This document shows, piece after piece, positions 38,678 through 49,071 of a DNA stretch of 64,000 nucleotides. The first letter of the stretch is position 1, and each line of letters begins with the position of its first letter. The translations under genes were made by a program, and so were the position numbers. The notes under the pieces are model-generated. The model did no database searches. It was given only the letters and a program-made list of their open reading frames with translations, and was not told the origin of the DNA. Source of the stretch: Ignavibacteriaceae bacterium (GTDB lineage Bacteria > Bacteroidota > Ignavibacteria > Ignavibacteriales > Ignavibacteriaceae); the NCBI GenBank assembly GCA_013388545.1, contig JACAFB010000015.1, positions 1-64,000 of the forward strand. Reading direction: 5' to 3'.

Positions 38678-41269
38678 ATGACTTCACGCGAAATTAGAAA
38701 ACAGTTTCTCGATTTCTTTCAAAGTAAAAATCACAAAATAGTTCCCTCATCACCTGTTGTTCCTTTTGATGATCCGACTCTTCTCTTTACAAATGCAGGT
38801 ATGAATCAGTTTAAAGATGTATTTCTTGGAGTTGGAAAACGCGACTATAAACGCGTAGCAGATACTCAAAAGTGTATTCGTGTCAGCGGTAAACATAATG
38901 ATCTTGAAGAAGTTGGGCATGATACATATCATCATACTTTTTTCGAAATGCTTGGCAACTGGTCTTTCGGAGATTACTATAAAGAGGAAGCTATTATTTG
39001 GGCATGGGAACTCTTAACAAATGTATGGAAACTACCAAAAGAAAGACTATGGGCAACTGTTTACAAAGATGATGAAGAGGCTCATAAGTTATGGAAAACC
39101 AAAACTGATATTAATCCTGAGCACGTGTTGAAGTTTGGTGAAAAAGACAACTTCTGGGAGATGGCCGATACCGGGCCCTGTGGTCCTTGCTCGGAAATTC
39201 ATATAAATGTCGGCAACGATTTTAACAATCCGGAATATGTTAATGCCGGTTCACCGGAATGTATTGAAATCTGGAACCTTGTATTTATACAGTACAACAG
39301 GGATGAAAGCGGTAAACTTAATGAGCTTCCTGCAAAACATGTTGATACAGGAATGGGTTTCGAGCGCGTTTGTGCAGTTCTGCAAAAGAAAAGCTCGAAC
39401 TATGATACCGATGTTTTTTCTCCGCTGATCGATGAGGTTGTGAAACTATCTGGTGTAAAGTATGATAAAGAAGAAGATAAAATTCCAATGCGTGTAATTT
39501 CTGATCACATCCGTGCATTAACTTTTGCGATTGCTGATGGCGCTGTTCCCGGAAATGAAGGCCGCGGATACGTACTCAGAAGAATACTTAGAAGAGCAGC
39601 GCGTTACGGAAGGAAATTGAATCTGAATTCCCCATTCCTCTATAAGCTTGTTGATGTGTTGGCTGAAAATATGGGTGATGTTTTTCCTGAATTGCTAATA
39701 AACAAGTCGAATGTTAAAAAAATAATAAAAGCAGAAGAGGAAAGCTTTAACTCAACTCTTGATCGTGGAATTGCTCTGTTCAATGATTTGGTAAATAAGC
39801 TTCAAAAGAAAAACGAGAAGACCATTCCGGGTGAAGACGTATTCAAACTTTATGATACCTATGGTTTTCCTGTTGATCTTACAAATGTAATGGCGATTGA
39901 AAAAGGATTTTCGATTGATGAGGTCAGGTTTAATGAATTAATGGATCAGCAGAAAGAAAGATCCAGAGAATTTTCTAAAGACAAATTTACTTCTGCCGGA
40001 ACAGCGCTTGAAGGATTTGAAGATGTTGATTTTAAAGAATTTCCAAAGTCCGAGTTTACGGGTTACGACTACAATAGCCTGAAGATTGAAACTGAAGTTT
40101 TGTTCTCTAAAGAACACAACAATTATATTGGTCTGATACTCAGGGAAACACCTTTTTATGTCGAGTCGGGAGGACAGGTAAGCGATACCGGTAAATTATT
40201 GAAAGACGGACAAACATTTCAAATTGTTAACGCGGTAAAAGTTTTTGATACCATAATCCATACAGTTGAAAAAAAATCCGGTTTTGATTTCACACCCGGG
40301 GAAAAAGTATCGATCTTAATAGATGATACCCGCCGGTGGGATATAATGAGAAACCATTCAGCAACTCATTTTCTTCACGCTGCGCTGAGAAAAATTATTG
40401 GTACCCATATTCAACAGGCGGGTTCTTATGTGGGTCCTGACCATTTGAGATTTGACTTTACTCATTTTTCAAAATTAAGTCCTGACGAACTAAAAGATGT
40501 TGAATCACTAGTTAATGAACAGATTAGAAGAAATCTCATTAGGACAAGACATGAAAATGTCCCGATCGACGAAGCAAAAAAAATGGGAGCTCTTATGTTT
40601 TTTGGCGACAAGTATGGTGACAATGTAAATGTTATACAGTTTGGCGATTTTACAATGGAATTCTGCGGCGGAACACATGTTCTTAATTCATCTGAAATCG
40701 GTTTGTTCAAAATTATCAGCGAATCATCAATTGCAAGCGGCGTGCGGCGTATTGAAGCCGTTACTGGCGCAGGTGTAGAAAAGTATATCAACTCTCAGAT
40801 TAAACAGTTGAAGAACTTCAGTGATCGTATCGATGAACTTCTTGAAAGTAAGAAAAAGCTTGAGAAGGAAAATTCAGAGCTGAAACTTAAGCAGAAACTC
40901 GGGCAACTTGATCAGATCCTTGCACAACATTCTGAAGAGAAGGGAGTAAAAATATTTAAAGGAAGAATTCTTGCTGATAGTATGGAAGAGCTTATGTCGA
41001 TTGGCAGCGAATTAAGAAATAAAATGGGAAGCGGAGTTTGTGTGTTGATTTCACAAATTGATGATAAAGCAGGAATAGTTGCAGTTGTTAGCGATGATTT
41101 AATAAAGAATAGAAAGTTAAGCGCCGGGAAAATTGTAGCAGATCTTGCAAAGATAGTTGGCGGCGGTGGCGGCGGACGACAGCATTTGGCAACGGCAGGA
41201 GGAAAGGATGTTTCTCAGATTGCTGTGGCACTTTCAAATGTTGAACAAGTTGTTGCTAAGTTTTTATAA
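38678..41269 (+). CDS. alaS: Alanine--tRNA ligase
   Basis: MTSREIRKQFLDFFQSKNHKIVPSSPVVPFDDPTLLFTNAGMNQFKDVFLG; RNHSATHFLHAALR; FCGGTH; GGGGGGRQHLATAGGKD. Confidence 0.98.
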   Translation: MTSREIRKQFLDFFQSKNHKIVPSSPVVPFDDPTLLFTNAGMNQFKDVFLGVGKRDYKRVADTQKCIRVSGKHNDLEEVGHDTYHHTFFEMLGNWSFGDYYKEEAIIWAWELLTNVWKLPKERLWATVYKDDEEAHKLWKTKTDINPEHVLKFGEKDNFWEMADTGPCGPCSEIHINVGNDFNNPEYVNAGSPECIEIWNLVFIQYNRDESGKLNELPAKHVDTGMGFERVCAVLQKKSSNYDTDVFSPLIDEVVKLSGVKYDKEEDKIPMRVISDHIRALTFAIADGAVPGNEGRGYVLRRILRRAARYGRKLNLNSPFLYKLVDVLAENMGDVFPELLINKSNVKKIIKAEEESFNSTLDRGIALFNDLVNKLQKKNEKTIPGEDVFKLYDTYGFPVDLTNVMAIEKGFSIDEVRFNELMDQQKERSREFSKDKFTSAGTALEGFEDVDFKEFPKSEFTGYDYNSLKIETEVLFSKEHNNYIGLILRETPFYVESGGQVSDTGKLLKDGQTFQIVNAVKVFDTIIHTVEKKSGFDFTPGEKVSILIDDTRRWDIMRNHSATHFLHAALRKIIGTHIQQAGSYVGPDHLRFDFTHFSKLSPDELKDVESLVNEQIRRNLIRTRHENVPIDEAKKMGALMFFGDKYGDNVNVIQFGDFTMEFCGGTHVLNSSEIGLFKIISESSIASGVRRIEAVTGAGVEKYINSQIKQLKNFSDRIDELLESKKKLEKENSELKLKQKLGQLDQILAQHSEEKGVKIFKGRILADSMEELMSIGSELRNKMGSGVCVLISQIDDKAGIVAVVSDDLIKNRKLSAGKIVADLAKIVGGGGGGRQHLATAGGKDVSQIAVALSNVEQVVAKFL

Positions 41270-41346
41270 AAAGAATTTATGCTCAGAATTTTGAAGTTGA
41301 AGAAGTGCCCGGGATTTTTATTTAACAATAATTACTTAATTAGTAT

Positions 41347-42693
41347 ATGTCGAAAACAAAAATAAAATATGTTTGTTCAAACTGTGGTTGTGAATCGGTC
41401 AGGTGGCTTGGTAAATGCCCCGAATGTGAAAGCTGGAATACATTCACACAGGAACTTATTGAAACATCTAAGAGGAAGTCAACTTCCATTACTTCAAATT
41501 ATAAATACAACACTTTAGAAAAGATATCTGTAAAAGAAGATGAAAGAATTAAAACCGGTATATCTGAATTTGACCGGGTTTTAGGAGGGGGATTAATGCC
41601 CGGGTCTGTAATTCTTCTCGGTGGCGACCCCGGCATCGGGAAATCCACTCTGGCGATGCAGGCGGCTTCAAAAATAAATCAGAAGGTATTGTATGTAACC
41701 GGCGAAGAATCTGAAAAACAAATAAAAATCAGAGCTGAAAGATTAAAACTTAAATCAAGCAGCTTTTTTGTACAGGCCGAAACCAGTTATTCTGCTATTC
41801 TTGGTGCAATCAATGAAATATCTCCTTCGGTAATAATTATTGATTCAATTCAAACAATTTACAGAAGCGAGCTTGAAAATTCACCCGGAACAATTACACA
41901 GATCCGCGAATGTACTTCACTTCTTATGGAGGAAGCAAAGAAAAACCATTATTGTATAATTGTCATTGGTCACGTTACCAAAGAAGGAATAATTGCAGGT
42001 CCAAAGATTCTTGAACACATGGTTGATACGGTAATTCAATTTGAAGGTGAGTCAAATCATTCATTCAGAATTTTAAGGGCTCAGAAAAACAGGTTCGGAA
42101 GCACAAATGAAATCGGCGTGTTTGAAATGCACGAGGACGGTTTGCGCGAAGTTAAAAATCCCAGTGAATTGTTTTTGAGCGAAAGGGAAAGACAAACTCC
42201 CGGCTCGGTAGTTACTTCAAGCATAGAAGGAACGCGACCAATTCTCCTTGAGGTGCAGGCACTTGTAACACCATCAAATTACGGCTATCCTCAAAGGGTT
42301 TCGAATGGCTTTGATCAGAGACGTCTTTCAATCCTATTAGCAGTACTGGAAAAAAGAGCAGGCATTCGGGTTTCGACAGCAAATGTTTTTGTTAATATTG
42401 CCGGCGGTATAAAAGTTTCTGAGCCTGCTGCAGACCTTGCTGTTTGTGCGTCTATAGCGTCAAGTTTAAGCGATAAAGTAATTGATAATAAAACTGTTGT
42501 AATTGGCGAAGTGGGGCTTGGCGGTGAAATAAGAAGTGTGGGAAATATTGATAAAAGAATTCAGGAAGCTGAAAAATTAGGATTCACACAGGCATTTGTG
42601 CCTGACGGTAATAAAAAAGAAATTAAATCATTACATAAAATATCAGTAAAAAGTTTTGAGAATCTTGACCAGGTTGTTAAGAACATTCTTTAA
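41347..42693 (+). CDS. radA: DNA repair protein RadA
   Basis: CSNCGCESVRWLGKCPECESWNTF zinc finger; GGDPGIGKSTL; KNRFGSTNEIGVFEM. Confidence 0.97.
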   Translation: MSKTKIKYVCSNCGCESVRWLGKCPECESWNTFTQELIETSKRKSTSITSNYKYNTLEKISVKEDERIKTGISEFDRVLGGGLMPGSVILLGGDPGIGKSTLAMQAASKINQKVLYVTGEESEKQIKIRAERLKLKSSSFFVQAETSYSAILGAINEISPSVIIIDSIQTIYRSELENSPGTITQIRECTSLLMEEAKKNHYCIIVIGHVTKEGIIAGPKILEHMVDTVIQFEGESNHSFRILRAQKNRFGSTNEIGVFEMHEDGLREVKNPSELFLSERERQTPGSVVTSSIEGTRPILLEVQALVTPSNYGYPQRVSNGFDQRRLSILLAVLEKRAGIRVSTANVFVNIAGGIKVSEPAADLAVCASIASSLSDKVIDNKTVVIGEVGLGGEIRSVGNIDKRIQEAEKLGFTQAFVPDGNKKEIKSLHKISVKSFENLDQVVKNIL

Positions 42694-42803
42694 TGATCAG
42701 GAAAAGAATCGAATGATATTTTGTTATTATTGCTAAACTTTTCAAAGCAATAGTTACTTGCCGGGACATCCCCGGTAACTAAATTCTAATAAAAGACAAT
42801 CCT

Positions 42804-45188
42804 ATGAAAATGAAATTACACCTGCGACTTTTTATCCTGCTGATTTTGATTAGCTCTCTTTCATATCCCCAGGTAAAAAAAGTTACCATTATCGTTGAAG
42901 CAGATACTATCCCTATAAATTCTTCTGTTTACATATCGGGAAACAGAGACAAGCTTGGTTACTGGAATCGTATGAAAAAGATGGATATGATTAAGACAAA
43001 TCTATGGAGTTACCAGTTGACTGAAAATGTTGGTGATACATTAATCTTTAAGTTTACGAGGGGAGACTGGACTTCCGAAGCAGTCGATAGCAATGGAATT
43101 GAATTCCCCAACAATGTCCATGTTGTTAGAAAAGATACGATACTAAAGTTTAGGGTAAACAACTGGCGTGATCTGGTTGTAAAGAGAATAATTATAGATC
43201 CCGAACGACTTAAAAATAAAGATGGATATCTTGAATTAGTTGAAGGCTGGAAATTCAAAATTGGCGATGATACCTCATGGGCTGCGATCAGTTATGATGA
43301 TTCAGACTGGGAAACGATAAATCCGCTTTTAGAGAAAAATGATTTCGAAAAGCTTAAATGGACCGGAAATATATGGTTTAGAAATTACATTACAGTTGAT
43401 TCTTCACTATTAAATAAACCTTTTGGTCTGAGATTTTTTAACACCGGAGCTGCTGAAGTTTATTTAAATGGTAAGCTGATTTTTAAAAATGGTGTTATCG
43501 GCAATTCAACAGAAACAGAGGTTACTCAAGTAGATCGGAACCCAAGGATAATAATGTTTGAGGGCGGTAGTCAGCAAGTTCTTGCCGTAAGGTATTCAAA
43601 TCATTACGCCGAAAAAATGATTAGATTTAATATACCGGCAGGATTCAGTGCTCTCATCGGCGATATGGACGCATTCATTTCACAAAGATTCTCAGATGTA
43701 CGGGATATTACTCTACATCAGTTTGCTTTTGGTGCTTTTGTGCTGGCTTTTGCAATTATGCATTTACTTCTCTTTATTTTTTATCCTAAAGCCAAAGAAA
43801 ATTTATATTACTCGATTTCGATGCTTTCCTTTGCCACAGTAATTTTTTCGGGTGCTCAAAGTAATTTTATCAACTCAATTCTATCTGCCATTGATTTTTT
43901 AATTCTCAATTCAGTAAGTGTACAGACTTCTGTTTTATTCGGATTGCTTACGGTTTATGCAAGCAGCTATCAGAGAATGCCCAAGCAGTCGGTTTTTTTC
44001 GTGGTTGTTTATGCGATATTTATTGTTCATACTTTGTTTTTCACGGGCTATTTAAGTGAAATAATGGATTATGCCTTTTACATTTTTATTCTGATTCTAA
44101 CACTTGAAATTTTCCGCGTTGTAGTTAGGTCCATTTATAGAAAAGAACCCTGGGGCTGGAGCTGGGTCATTGGAGTAGGATTCCTTGTTGCTATAATATT
44201 CATCGCATACCAGGTCTTAATAATAACAGGAATTATTGAAAACCCACTTTTCGGAATTTACCTTGTTTATGTTTATGGAATTGTATTCCTTGCAATAACT
44301 GTTTCAATAAATCTCTCGAAAAAAGTTTCTGACACAAATAAAGATCTTGAAAAGCAGCTTGTTCAGGTAAAAGAATTATCTGCAAAAGCGATTGATCAGG
44401 AAAGAAAAGCCCGGGAAGAAGAACTTGCCCGCAAACTACTTGAAGCTGATAATAAAAGAAAAACATACGAGCTTGAAGAAGCACAAAAACTTCAACTATC
44501 AATGCTGCCTCGTAATCTGCCTGTTGTTCCAAGCTTTGATATTGCTGTTTACATGAAACCCGCATTTGAAGTAGGAGGAGATTACTATGACTTTAAATAT
44601 GATAACAATGGACCTCTGATAGTTGCAATTGGTGATGCGACTGGTCATGGAATGAAAGCCGGGACTATGGTTGCAACAATCAAAGGATTATTCAGCGCTG
44701 AATCAATAAGAACGGAAATCATCCCGTTTTATAAGAAGTGCAGTAATATTATAAAAGACATGAACCTCGGTAATCTTTATATGGCAATGATGATTGCAAG
44801 CATCGAAAATTCTAAATTGAAAATCTCTTCTGCGGGAATGCCTCCCCTTTTTCTTTACAGGCAAAAAACAAAACTAGTTGAAGAAATCCGTTTGCCCGGA
44901 ATGCCATTAGGTAGTTTTACTAACTTCGATTATTTAGAAAAAACCACATCGCTTGAAGATGGCGATACAATTCTATTAATGTCCGATGGTTTTCCAGAGT
45001 TGTTCAATCCCGAAAAGCAAATTCTTGGTTACGAAAAAGCCAAAGAGCTATTTCAAAAGACGGGGTCAAAATCTTCATCCGAAATAATTAATTTCTTAAA
45101 TAACGCAGCCGAAGAATGGAGAAAAGGCGCTCGGCAGGAGGATGACATTACTTTTATTGTTCTGAAATTTAAATCCTCAGCACTCTGA
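42804..45188 (+). CDS. CBM20-like/7TM/SpoIIE-type PP2C serine phosphatase
   Basis: Signal peptide; N-terminal VYISGNRDKLGYWN starch-binding-like module; jelly-roll-like second module; ~7 TM; coiled coil; FEVGGDYYDF...IGDATGHGMKAG phosphatase core. Confidence 0.88.
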   Translation: MKMKLHLRLFILLILISSLSYPQVKKVTIIVEADTIPINSSVYISGNRDKLGYWNRMKKMDMIKTNLWSYQLTENVGDTLIFKFTRGDWTSEAVDSNGIEFPNNVHVVRKDTILKFRVNNWRDLVVKRIIIDPERLKNKDGYLELVEGWKFKIGDDTSWAAISYDDSDWETINPLLEKNDFEKLKWTGNIWFRNYITVDSSLLNKPFGLRFFNTGAAEVYLNGKLIFKNGVIGNSTETEVTQVDRNPRIIMFEGGSQQVLAVRYSNHYAEKMIRFNIPAGFSALIGDMDAFISQRFSDVRDITLHQFAFGAFVLAFAIMHLLLFIFYPKAKENLYYSISMLSFATVIFSGAQSNFINSILSAIDFLILNSVSVQTSVLFGLLTVYASSYQRMPKQSVFFVVVYAIFIVHTLFFTGYLSEIMDYAFYIFILILTLEIFRVVVRSIYRKEPWGWSWVIGVGFLVAIIFIAYQVLIITGIIENPLFGIYLVYVYGIVFLAITVSINLSKKVSDTNKDLEKQLVQVKELSAKAIDQERKAREEELARKLLEADNKRKTYELEEAQKLQLSMLPRNLPVVPSFDIAVYMKPAFEVGGDYYDFKYDNNGPLIVAIGDATGHGMKAGTMVATIKGLFSAESIRTEIIPFYKKCSNIIKDMNLGNLYMAMMIASIENSKLKISSAGMPPLFLYRQKTKLVEEIRLPGMPLGSFTNFDYLEKTTSLEDGDTILLMSDGFPELFNPEKQILGYEKAKELFQKTGSKSSSEIINFLNNAAEEWRKGARQEDDITFIVLKFKSSAL

Positions 45189-45342
45189 TAAAAGTCGGTT
45201 TCAACCCCTGCTGGCAGTATGTTCGGAGGCAGAGCAGAAATTTTAATTAATTTAAAAAATACTTTGTTTCTTATAAGATTTATACTAATTTGATGACGCG
45301 TCTTAAGGGCGCCTATTTGTTAAATTATCTAAAGGTTCTTTA

Positions 45343-45597
45343 GTGAGTATTAAATTGTTTGTAGGGAGTCTTCCCTGGGCAGTAAATGACGAAGCTTTAA
45401 AGTCTGCATTTGAACCTTACGGCAAAGTCCTTTCTGCCAAAGTGATTGTTGATCGTAATACAAAACGGTCAAGAGGATTCGGTTTCGTAGAAATGGAAAG
45501 CGAAGCTGAAGCTACAGCAGCCATCCAAGCACTAAATGGTTCTGATCTTAAAGGTCGTAACATTATAGTTAGCGAAGCCAAAGGTGGAAAATCATAA
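45343..45597 (+). CDS. RRM RNA-binding protein
   Basis: RNP2 LFVGSLPW and RNP1 RGFGFVEM; GTG start. Confidence 0.95.
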   Translation: MSIKLFVGSLPWAVNDEALKSAFEPYGKVLSAKVIVDRNTKRSRGFGFVEMESEAEATAAIQALNGSDLKGRNIIVSEAKGGKS

Positions 45598-45617
45598 GTG
45601 GTTTTGGAGCTTTAACA

Positions 45618-45647
45618 AGAGCGTCTTTCAGGACGCTCTTTTTTTAT
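45618..45647 (+). terminator. Intrinsic terminator after RRM gene
   Basis: AGAGCGTC-tttca-GGACGCTCT followed by T7 run. Confidence 0.88.
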
Positions 45648-45667
45648 TAATGTCCTGAGTTCTTTGG

Positions 45668-48079
45668 TTAAAAGATAAAAGTATTAATGCCTATCCTGAA
45701 ATTATTATTTCCACGGTAATTTAATTTCCAGCCTAATTCAATTTTTAAAGGAACTAAAACGTGTCCAAGACCAAAACCAATTTCATAGAACGGATGCCTG
45801 AAAATATTAATACTGTTTGTCAGAATAGAAGCGCTCTTATTCTGAATTTCCGAAAGTGCAATATTTAAAAATGTGTTTAATTGTATTTCCCAGTCTTTCA
45901 ATCCGGGAATTTTAAGAAACTTAAATATCTCATCTCTCCAATCCTGATCTATAAATATTGCCACTACTTTTTCGCCAAGGACTTCATTTATTTCGAGAGT
46001 TCTGAAAGAATTGTTGACTGATGTAAAATCAATATTTCCGGGTAAAGAATACAAAAGCTGATATGGAAGATACCCATCGTTATACATTCCGAATATTCTG
46101 ATATTAGTTCTTGCAGACCTGAATGTATTTATTACTCCTCTTAATTCTGCTTTGAAGGTTGTAAAATCAAGCTGGCTTTTTAGAAACCTCTTTCCTGAGA
46201 AAGTAACATCAAGGTCAAAAGTAAAATATGAATCGCCGAGCGATGTTCGTCTCCTGAATATTCCATCTTCAATGTAATCTCTTGGATCTAAAGTCATTCC
46301 TAAAGTTATCGAGTTGACTTTTGTTTCATAAATTGAAGGATTTTCTTTATATGATTTATTTTTAGCAAAGAACGAGAAGTCACTGTTTCTGGATGCACTC
46401 CTGAATGTATTATTTTCAAAACCTCCCCTGACACGAACAACCGGTAGTATCTCACCATCCAAAATAAATCTGAATCCGTTTGAATAATAATAATCCCTGA
46501 ATTCATACTTTGAAACTAAGGCAAGAATGGAGGAGGTGAAGTCTTTATAATTTTCAGATTCACCGAAGAGAATGTTGATCCTGTCATAAACTGACAGCGT
46601 TGCACTGTAAGTTCGGTATTCACCAAATAAGTATGACAATGAAAGATCAGTTTTAAATTTTTTGTCAGAAAATCCATAAGAGAACCGCAGAGATGAATTA
46701 AATCTTTGTTTGAAAGCCTCTTCAAAAAAGAATCCGAAATCCAAAGAATGTCCTTCAACCCGGTTGAAATGATACATTCCTAAAGGAGCACTGACTGAAA
46801 AAAAATCCGACAAAGAAATTCTTGCAGACAATGGTGAAAAACGATCCCATATAGATAAAGGTATTTTACTTAAACTGTCAATTCTTGAATAAGCTTTTAC
46901 TTCCTCGGTTGTGTTTGGAATTGTTTGAGATTTTTGCCAGTACTCAAAATCTTTTTCGTCTGCGTCAGTGAGTACAGAAATAACAGCTTTATCAAATATC
47001 GAATCATCAATTTCCTGATTGATTTTATAATCCTGCATAACTGTATTGAGCTCGATTATAAATCTTGCTATTCCCAGAAAGTTTGCGGAAATGTAAAGAC
47101 GGTAATCAACAGGCATCATTATTTTTTCATACTTCCTGAACTGTTGTGATATTCCAACGGTATCAAATATTCCCCCGGTATTTGCAGCACGATTAAGCTG
47201 CAGGTCAACTTTTATTAAATCAAATGTGCTGTCAGTAATAAAAAGATTACCCGTAAATCCCGGGTCAGATGAATTATCCGGAGTCATAAATATTTTAAAT
47301 ACGCGTTCCTGATCGATGGATAACTCATCCTGAATGAAAAAGAAATAGTAATCCAGGGAATTATCTGAAAGCGGACCGGGAATTTTTCTTCCAAAAAATC
47401 TTATGTCATCGCTATAAAAATTTTGAACAATTCTTCCGCCTGTAAGTGTGTTTACCGAAGGCGGGAAATTTGAGGTTTGCTTTCTTGCATAAATAATATC
47501 TTTAACAAGATCGGGTTTTTTAAAGTAGCTTCTGCTTTTATTTTCAAGAATACCACCAATTTGCATTTCTGACGAATCTGAAGATCCGATAGAAATAGAA
47601 ACACCTGAACCTTTTCCGCTTAAGTCCTGGTCGGTGATAATTACTCCTTTGGTGTAAGCCTCAAATTCATATTGCGAGATTAGTGAATTCCTTAAAATTT
47701 TTCTTTCGATTGCTTTCTTAATGATTCTGATTGCAGGATTCTCTCCGGGCAAAATAGTTATTTCAGGAAGATCAACTTTTGACGGCTCAAGAAAGAAACT
47801 TATATCTCTAAGATTGGATTTCAATTCAACTTTAATTGTATCTGAAATATACCCAATGTAAGATGCAACCAGGATGTAATTACCGGCTGAAAGTTTAAGC
47901 TCATAATCACCAAGTTTATTCGACGAGGTGCCTAAATTCGAATTTAGAACCCGTATATTAGCGAAGCCAAGATGTTCTTTTGTTTCAAAATCGATTATGC
48001 TTCCGCTGACAGAAAAGTTCTGAGCGCTGTTGTAAACTGATAAAAAAATAAGACTCGATATAATCAGGTAAAATTTCAT
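45668..48079 (-). CDS. DUF5686 / carboxypeptidase-like regulatory domain outer-membrane protein
   Basis: N-terminal FSVSGSIIDFETKEHLGFANIRVLNSNLGTSSNKLGDYEL domain; long barrel C-terminus. Confidence 0.88.
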   Translation of the reverse strand: MKFYLIISSLIFLSVYNSAQNFSVSGSIIDFETKEHLGFANIRVLNSNLGTSSNKLGDYELKLSAGNYILVASYIGYISDTIKVELKSNLRDISFFLEPSKVDLPEITILPGENPAIRIIKKAIERKILRNSLISQYEFEAYTKGVIITDQDLSGKGSGVSISIGSSDSSEMQIGGILENKSRSYFKKPDLVKDIIYARKQTSNFPPSVNTLTGGRIVQNFYSDDIRFFGRKIPGPLSDNSLDYYFFFIQDELSIDQERVFKIFMTPDNSSDPGFTGNLFITDSTFDLIKVDLQLNRAANTGGIFDTVGISQQFRKYEKIMMPVDYRLYISANFLGIARFIIELNTVMQDYKINQEIDDSIFDKAVISVLTDADEKDFEYWQKSQTIPNTTEEVKAYSRIDSLSKIPLSIWDRFSPLSARISLSDFFSVSAPLGMYHFNRVEGHSLDFGFFFEEAFKQRFNSSLRFSYGFSDKKFKTDLSLSYLFGEYRTYSATLSVYDRINILFGESENYKDFTSSILALVSKYEFRDYYYSNGFRFILDGEILPVVRVRGGFENNTFRSASRNSDFSFFAKNKSYKENPSIYETKVNSITLGMTLDPRDYIEDGIFRRRTSLGDSYFTFDLDVTFSGKRFLKSQLDFTTFKAELRGVINTFRSARTNIRIFGMYNDGYLPYQLLYSLPGNIDFTSVNNSFRTLEINEVLGEKVVAIFIDQDWRDEIFKFLKIPGLKDWEIQLNTFLNIALSEIQNKSASILTNSINIFRHPFYEIGFGLGHVLVPLKIELGWKLNYRGNNNFRIGINTFIF

Positions 48080-48245
48080 TAAATATATATTACTAATTAT
48101 TTCTGCTTAAATAATAAAGAATAGAAAAAACTAACCAAAACCTAAAACAACTGCCGATCTTAAATCCGAAGTGGTTTTAATTAGATTTTTAATATCTATA
48201 TTTTTAAGTGTCTAAAAAAATTCTTTAATAAACAGGAAAAGTAAA

Positions 48246-49013
48246 ATGTTGATCAGAATATTTGTTCTGCTATTGGTTACAGCATCTTTTAGCTTATATG
48301 CTCAGGATGAAACGGTAATTCCAGATTCTTTGAAGGAAGAACTTGAATCCCGTAATGTTCAGGAATTAATGGAAGGAATAACCGCCGAGCAGATAGTTGA
48401 AAAATATGTCGACGCAATCGGCGGCGTTGATGCACTAATGAATATTCAGGACCGCACAACGATTATGCGCGGCACTGCAATGGGGCAATCGCTTACAATA
48501 TTAGTCTATCAGAAAGCGCCAAATCTTCTCAAGCAGCAAATAAAAGTTGGCGGAATGTCACAGGACATTATTTTTAACGGGGAAAAAGGTGTTATGAAAT
48601 TTGCAGAGCAGAAAATGGATATTACTGGCGAAGAACTTGAGAGATTAAAAATAGAAGCATCTATCGATGTAATGTATAATCTTCCAAAATATGGAATTAA
48701 ATTAAATCTGCTGGGAATAGAAAACATAAACAGCAAACCGGCATACAAAGTTGAGTTTACTTACGCTTCCGGGACGAAATCACAAAAGTTTTTTGACGTT
48801 GCAAGCGGTTTGATCGTTAAAGAATTTGAGGTACTCAATACTGCACAGGGATCATTTAACCGCGAAACATATCTTGACGACTATCGCGATTCCGAAGGAG
48901 TTATGGTGCCTTATAAAATAACTCAAAATATGGGCCCTCAGCAAATGGAGTTCACTGTGAGCAGTGTGAAGGTAAATACCGGAATTAAAGAAGAAATATT
49001 CAAAATAGAATAA
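48246..49013 (+). CDS. LolA-like outer-membrane lipoprotein-sorting/DUF4292-like periplasmic protein
   Basis: Signal peptide; AEQIVEKYVDAIGGVDALMNIQDRTTIMRGTAMGQ. Confidence 0.7.
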   Translation: MLIRIFVLLLVTASFSLYAQDETVIPDSLKEELESRNVQELMEGITAEQIVEKYVDAIGGVDALMNIQDRTTIMRGTAMGQSLTILVYQKAPNLLKQQIKVGGMSQDIIFNGEKGVMKFAEQKMDITGEELERLKIEASIDVMYNLPKYGIKLNLLGIENINSKPAYKVEFTYASGTKSQKFFDVASGLIVKEFEVLNTAQGSFNRETYLDDYRDSEGVMVPYKITQNMGPQQMEFTVSSVKVNTGIKEEIFKIE

Positions 49014-49026
49014 AATTTATTTTACT

Positions 49027-49045
49027 GCCGGGTGAAATGCCCGGC
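49027..49045. terminator. GC-rich hairpin after the LolA-like gene
   Basis: GCCGGG-tgaaatg-CCCGGC; weak T-tract. Confidence 0.55.
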
Positions 49046-49071
49046 GGTTTCTTGTCTATGTCTCACACCTG

